Assembly (NCBI GenBank): GCA_041675885.1
Contig: JBAYSY010000060.1
Coordinates: 1 to 13,618 of the forward strand
DNA: 13,618 nucleotides
Direction: 5' to 3'
Source: JBAYSY01 sp041675885
Lineage (GTDB): Bacteria; Pseudomonadota; Alphaproteobacteria; Rhodobacterales; Rhodobacteraceae
Part shown: positions 13,516 to 13,618 of the stretch, piece after piece
Layout: each line of letters starts with the position of its first letter
Numbering within the stretch: the first letter of the stretch is position 1
Notes under the pieces: model-generated
Told to the model about the DNA's origin: nothing
Seen by the model: the letters and a program-made list of their open reading frames with translations, nothing else
Databases searched by the model: none
Position numbers and translations under genes: made by a program

Positions 13516-13618
13516 TCAACGCACCCTGACCCACTGGTCCTGGTTGGCCACGGCGCTTGGCGGGGGCACGGTCCAGGGCGGCACCCAGCCATCCCTCAGC
13601 GTCATGCGCAGGCCCATC
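13516..13618 (-). CDS. Possible C-terminal end of an unrecognised gene running off the window
   Basis: On the minus strand, 34 codons including the stop are open from the right edge to TGA at 13516-13518, with G or C at nearly every third position and a protein-like ending VANQDQWVRVR. I do not recognise the family. The plus strand is also open here in the mirrored frame with equal GC bias, so the strand is uncertain. The palindrome directly after the minus-strand stop slightly favours this reading. Confidence 0.3.
   Translation of the reverse strand, partial: MGLRMTLRDGWVPPWTVPPPSAVANQDQWVRVR

Noticed and set aside
13365..13592. Minus-strand open frame (75 codons) after the tRNA
   Set aside because: Third positions are not GC-biased as in real genes here, and the translation has no recognisable features.
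1..13618. CRISPR array, insertion sequence or prophage genes
   Set aside because: I saw no regularly spaced repeats, no transposase, integrase or phage motif, and no terminal inverted repeats with target duplications.

Overview
The window is high-GC DNA from an alphaproteobacterium, most likely of the order Rhodobacterales. I base this on codon usage, on protein sequences typical of that group, and on the gene order cdd-deoA-deoB-add-upp. Most of it is ordinary chromosome. The last 400 bases have a different character.

Left half, minus strand (about 1-5353). This is a compact nucleoside-salvage operon, transcribed right to left: cytidine deaminase (cdd), thymidine phosphorylase (deoA), phosphopentomutase (deoB), adenosine deaminase (add) and uracil phosphoribosyltransferase (upp). 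The genes are joined by ATGA overlaps or gaps of 10-15 bases. Together they deaminate cytidine and adenosine nucleosides, split pyrimidine deoxynucleosides to base plus deoxyribose-1-phosphate, convert that to the 5-phosphate, and return uracil to UMP. Deoxyribose-phosphate aldolase and purine nucleoside phosphorylase are not in the window. Beyond upp, at the left edge, lies the N-terminal part of an exported protein that resembles Rhodobacterales SPOR-domain proteins; its C-terminus is cut off.

Middle (5354-6832). A 363-base non-coding gap precedes cdd. Next comes a LysR-type regulator on the minus strand, divergent from gcdH. The 183-base divergent intergenic holds three clear inverted repeats.

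Right half, plus strand (6833-12891). Glutaryl-CoA dehydrogenase (gcdH) is followed, after a 118-base spacer, by three genes overlapping at ATGA. These encode a single-chain E1-alpha/E1-beta 2-oxoacid dehydrogenase, a divergent FabD-like acyltransferase, and an ALDH7-type aminoadipate-semialdehyde dehydrogenase (amaB). GcdH and AmaB are both enzymes of the lysine-aminoadipate-glutaryl-CoA route. I therefore infer that the E1 fusion, perhaps with the acyltransferase, handles the missing 2-oxoadipate to glutaryl-CoA step or a related one. This is the most interesting part of the window.

Right end (12892-13618). A spacer with a strong hairpin precedes a tRNA-Ser(GCU) gene with encoded CCA. After it comes visibly AT-richer DNA with several short palindromes, and possibly the end of an unrecognised minus-strand gene at the window edge.
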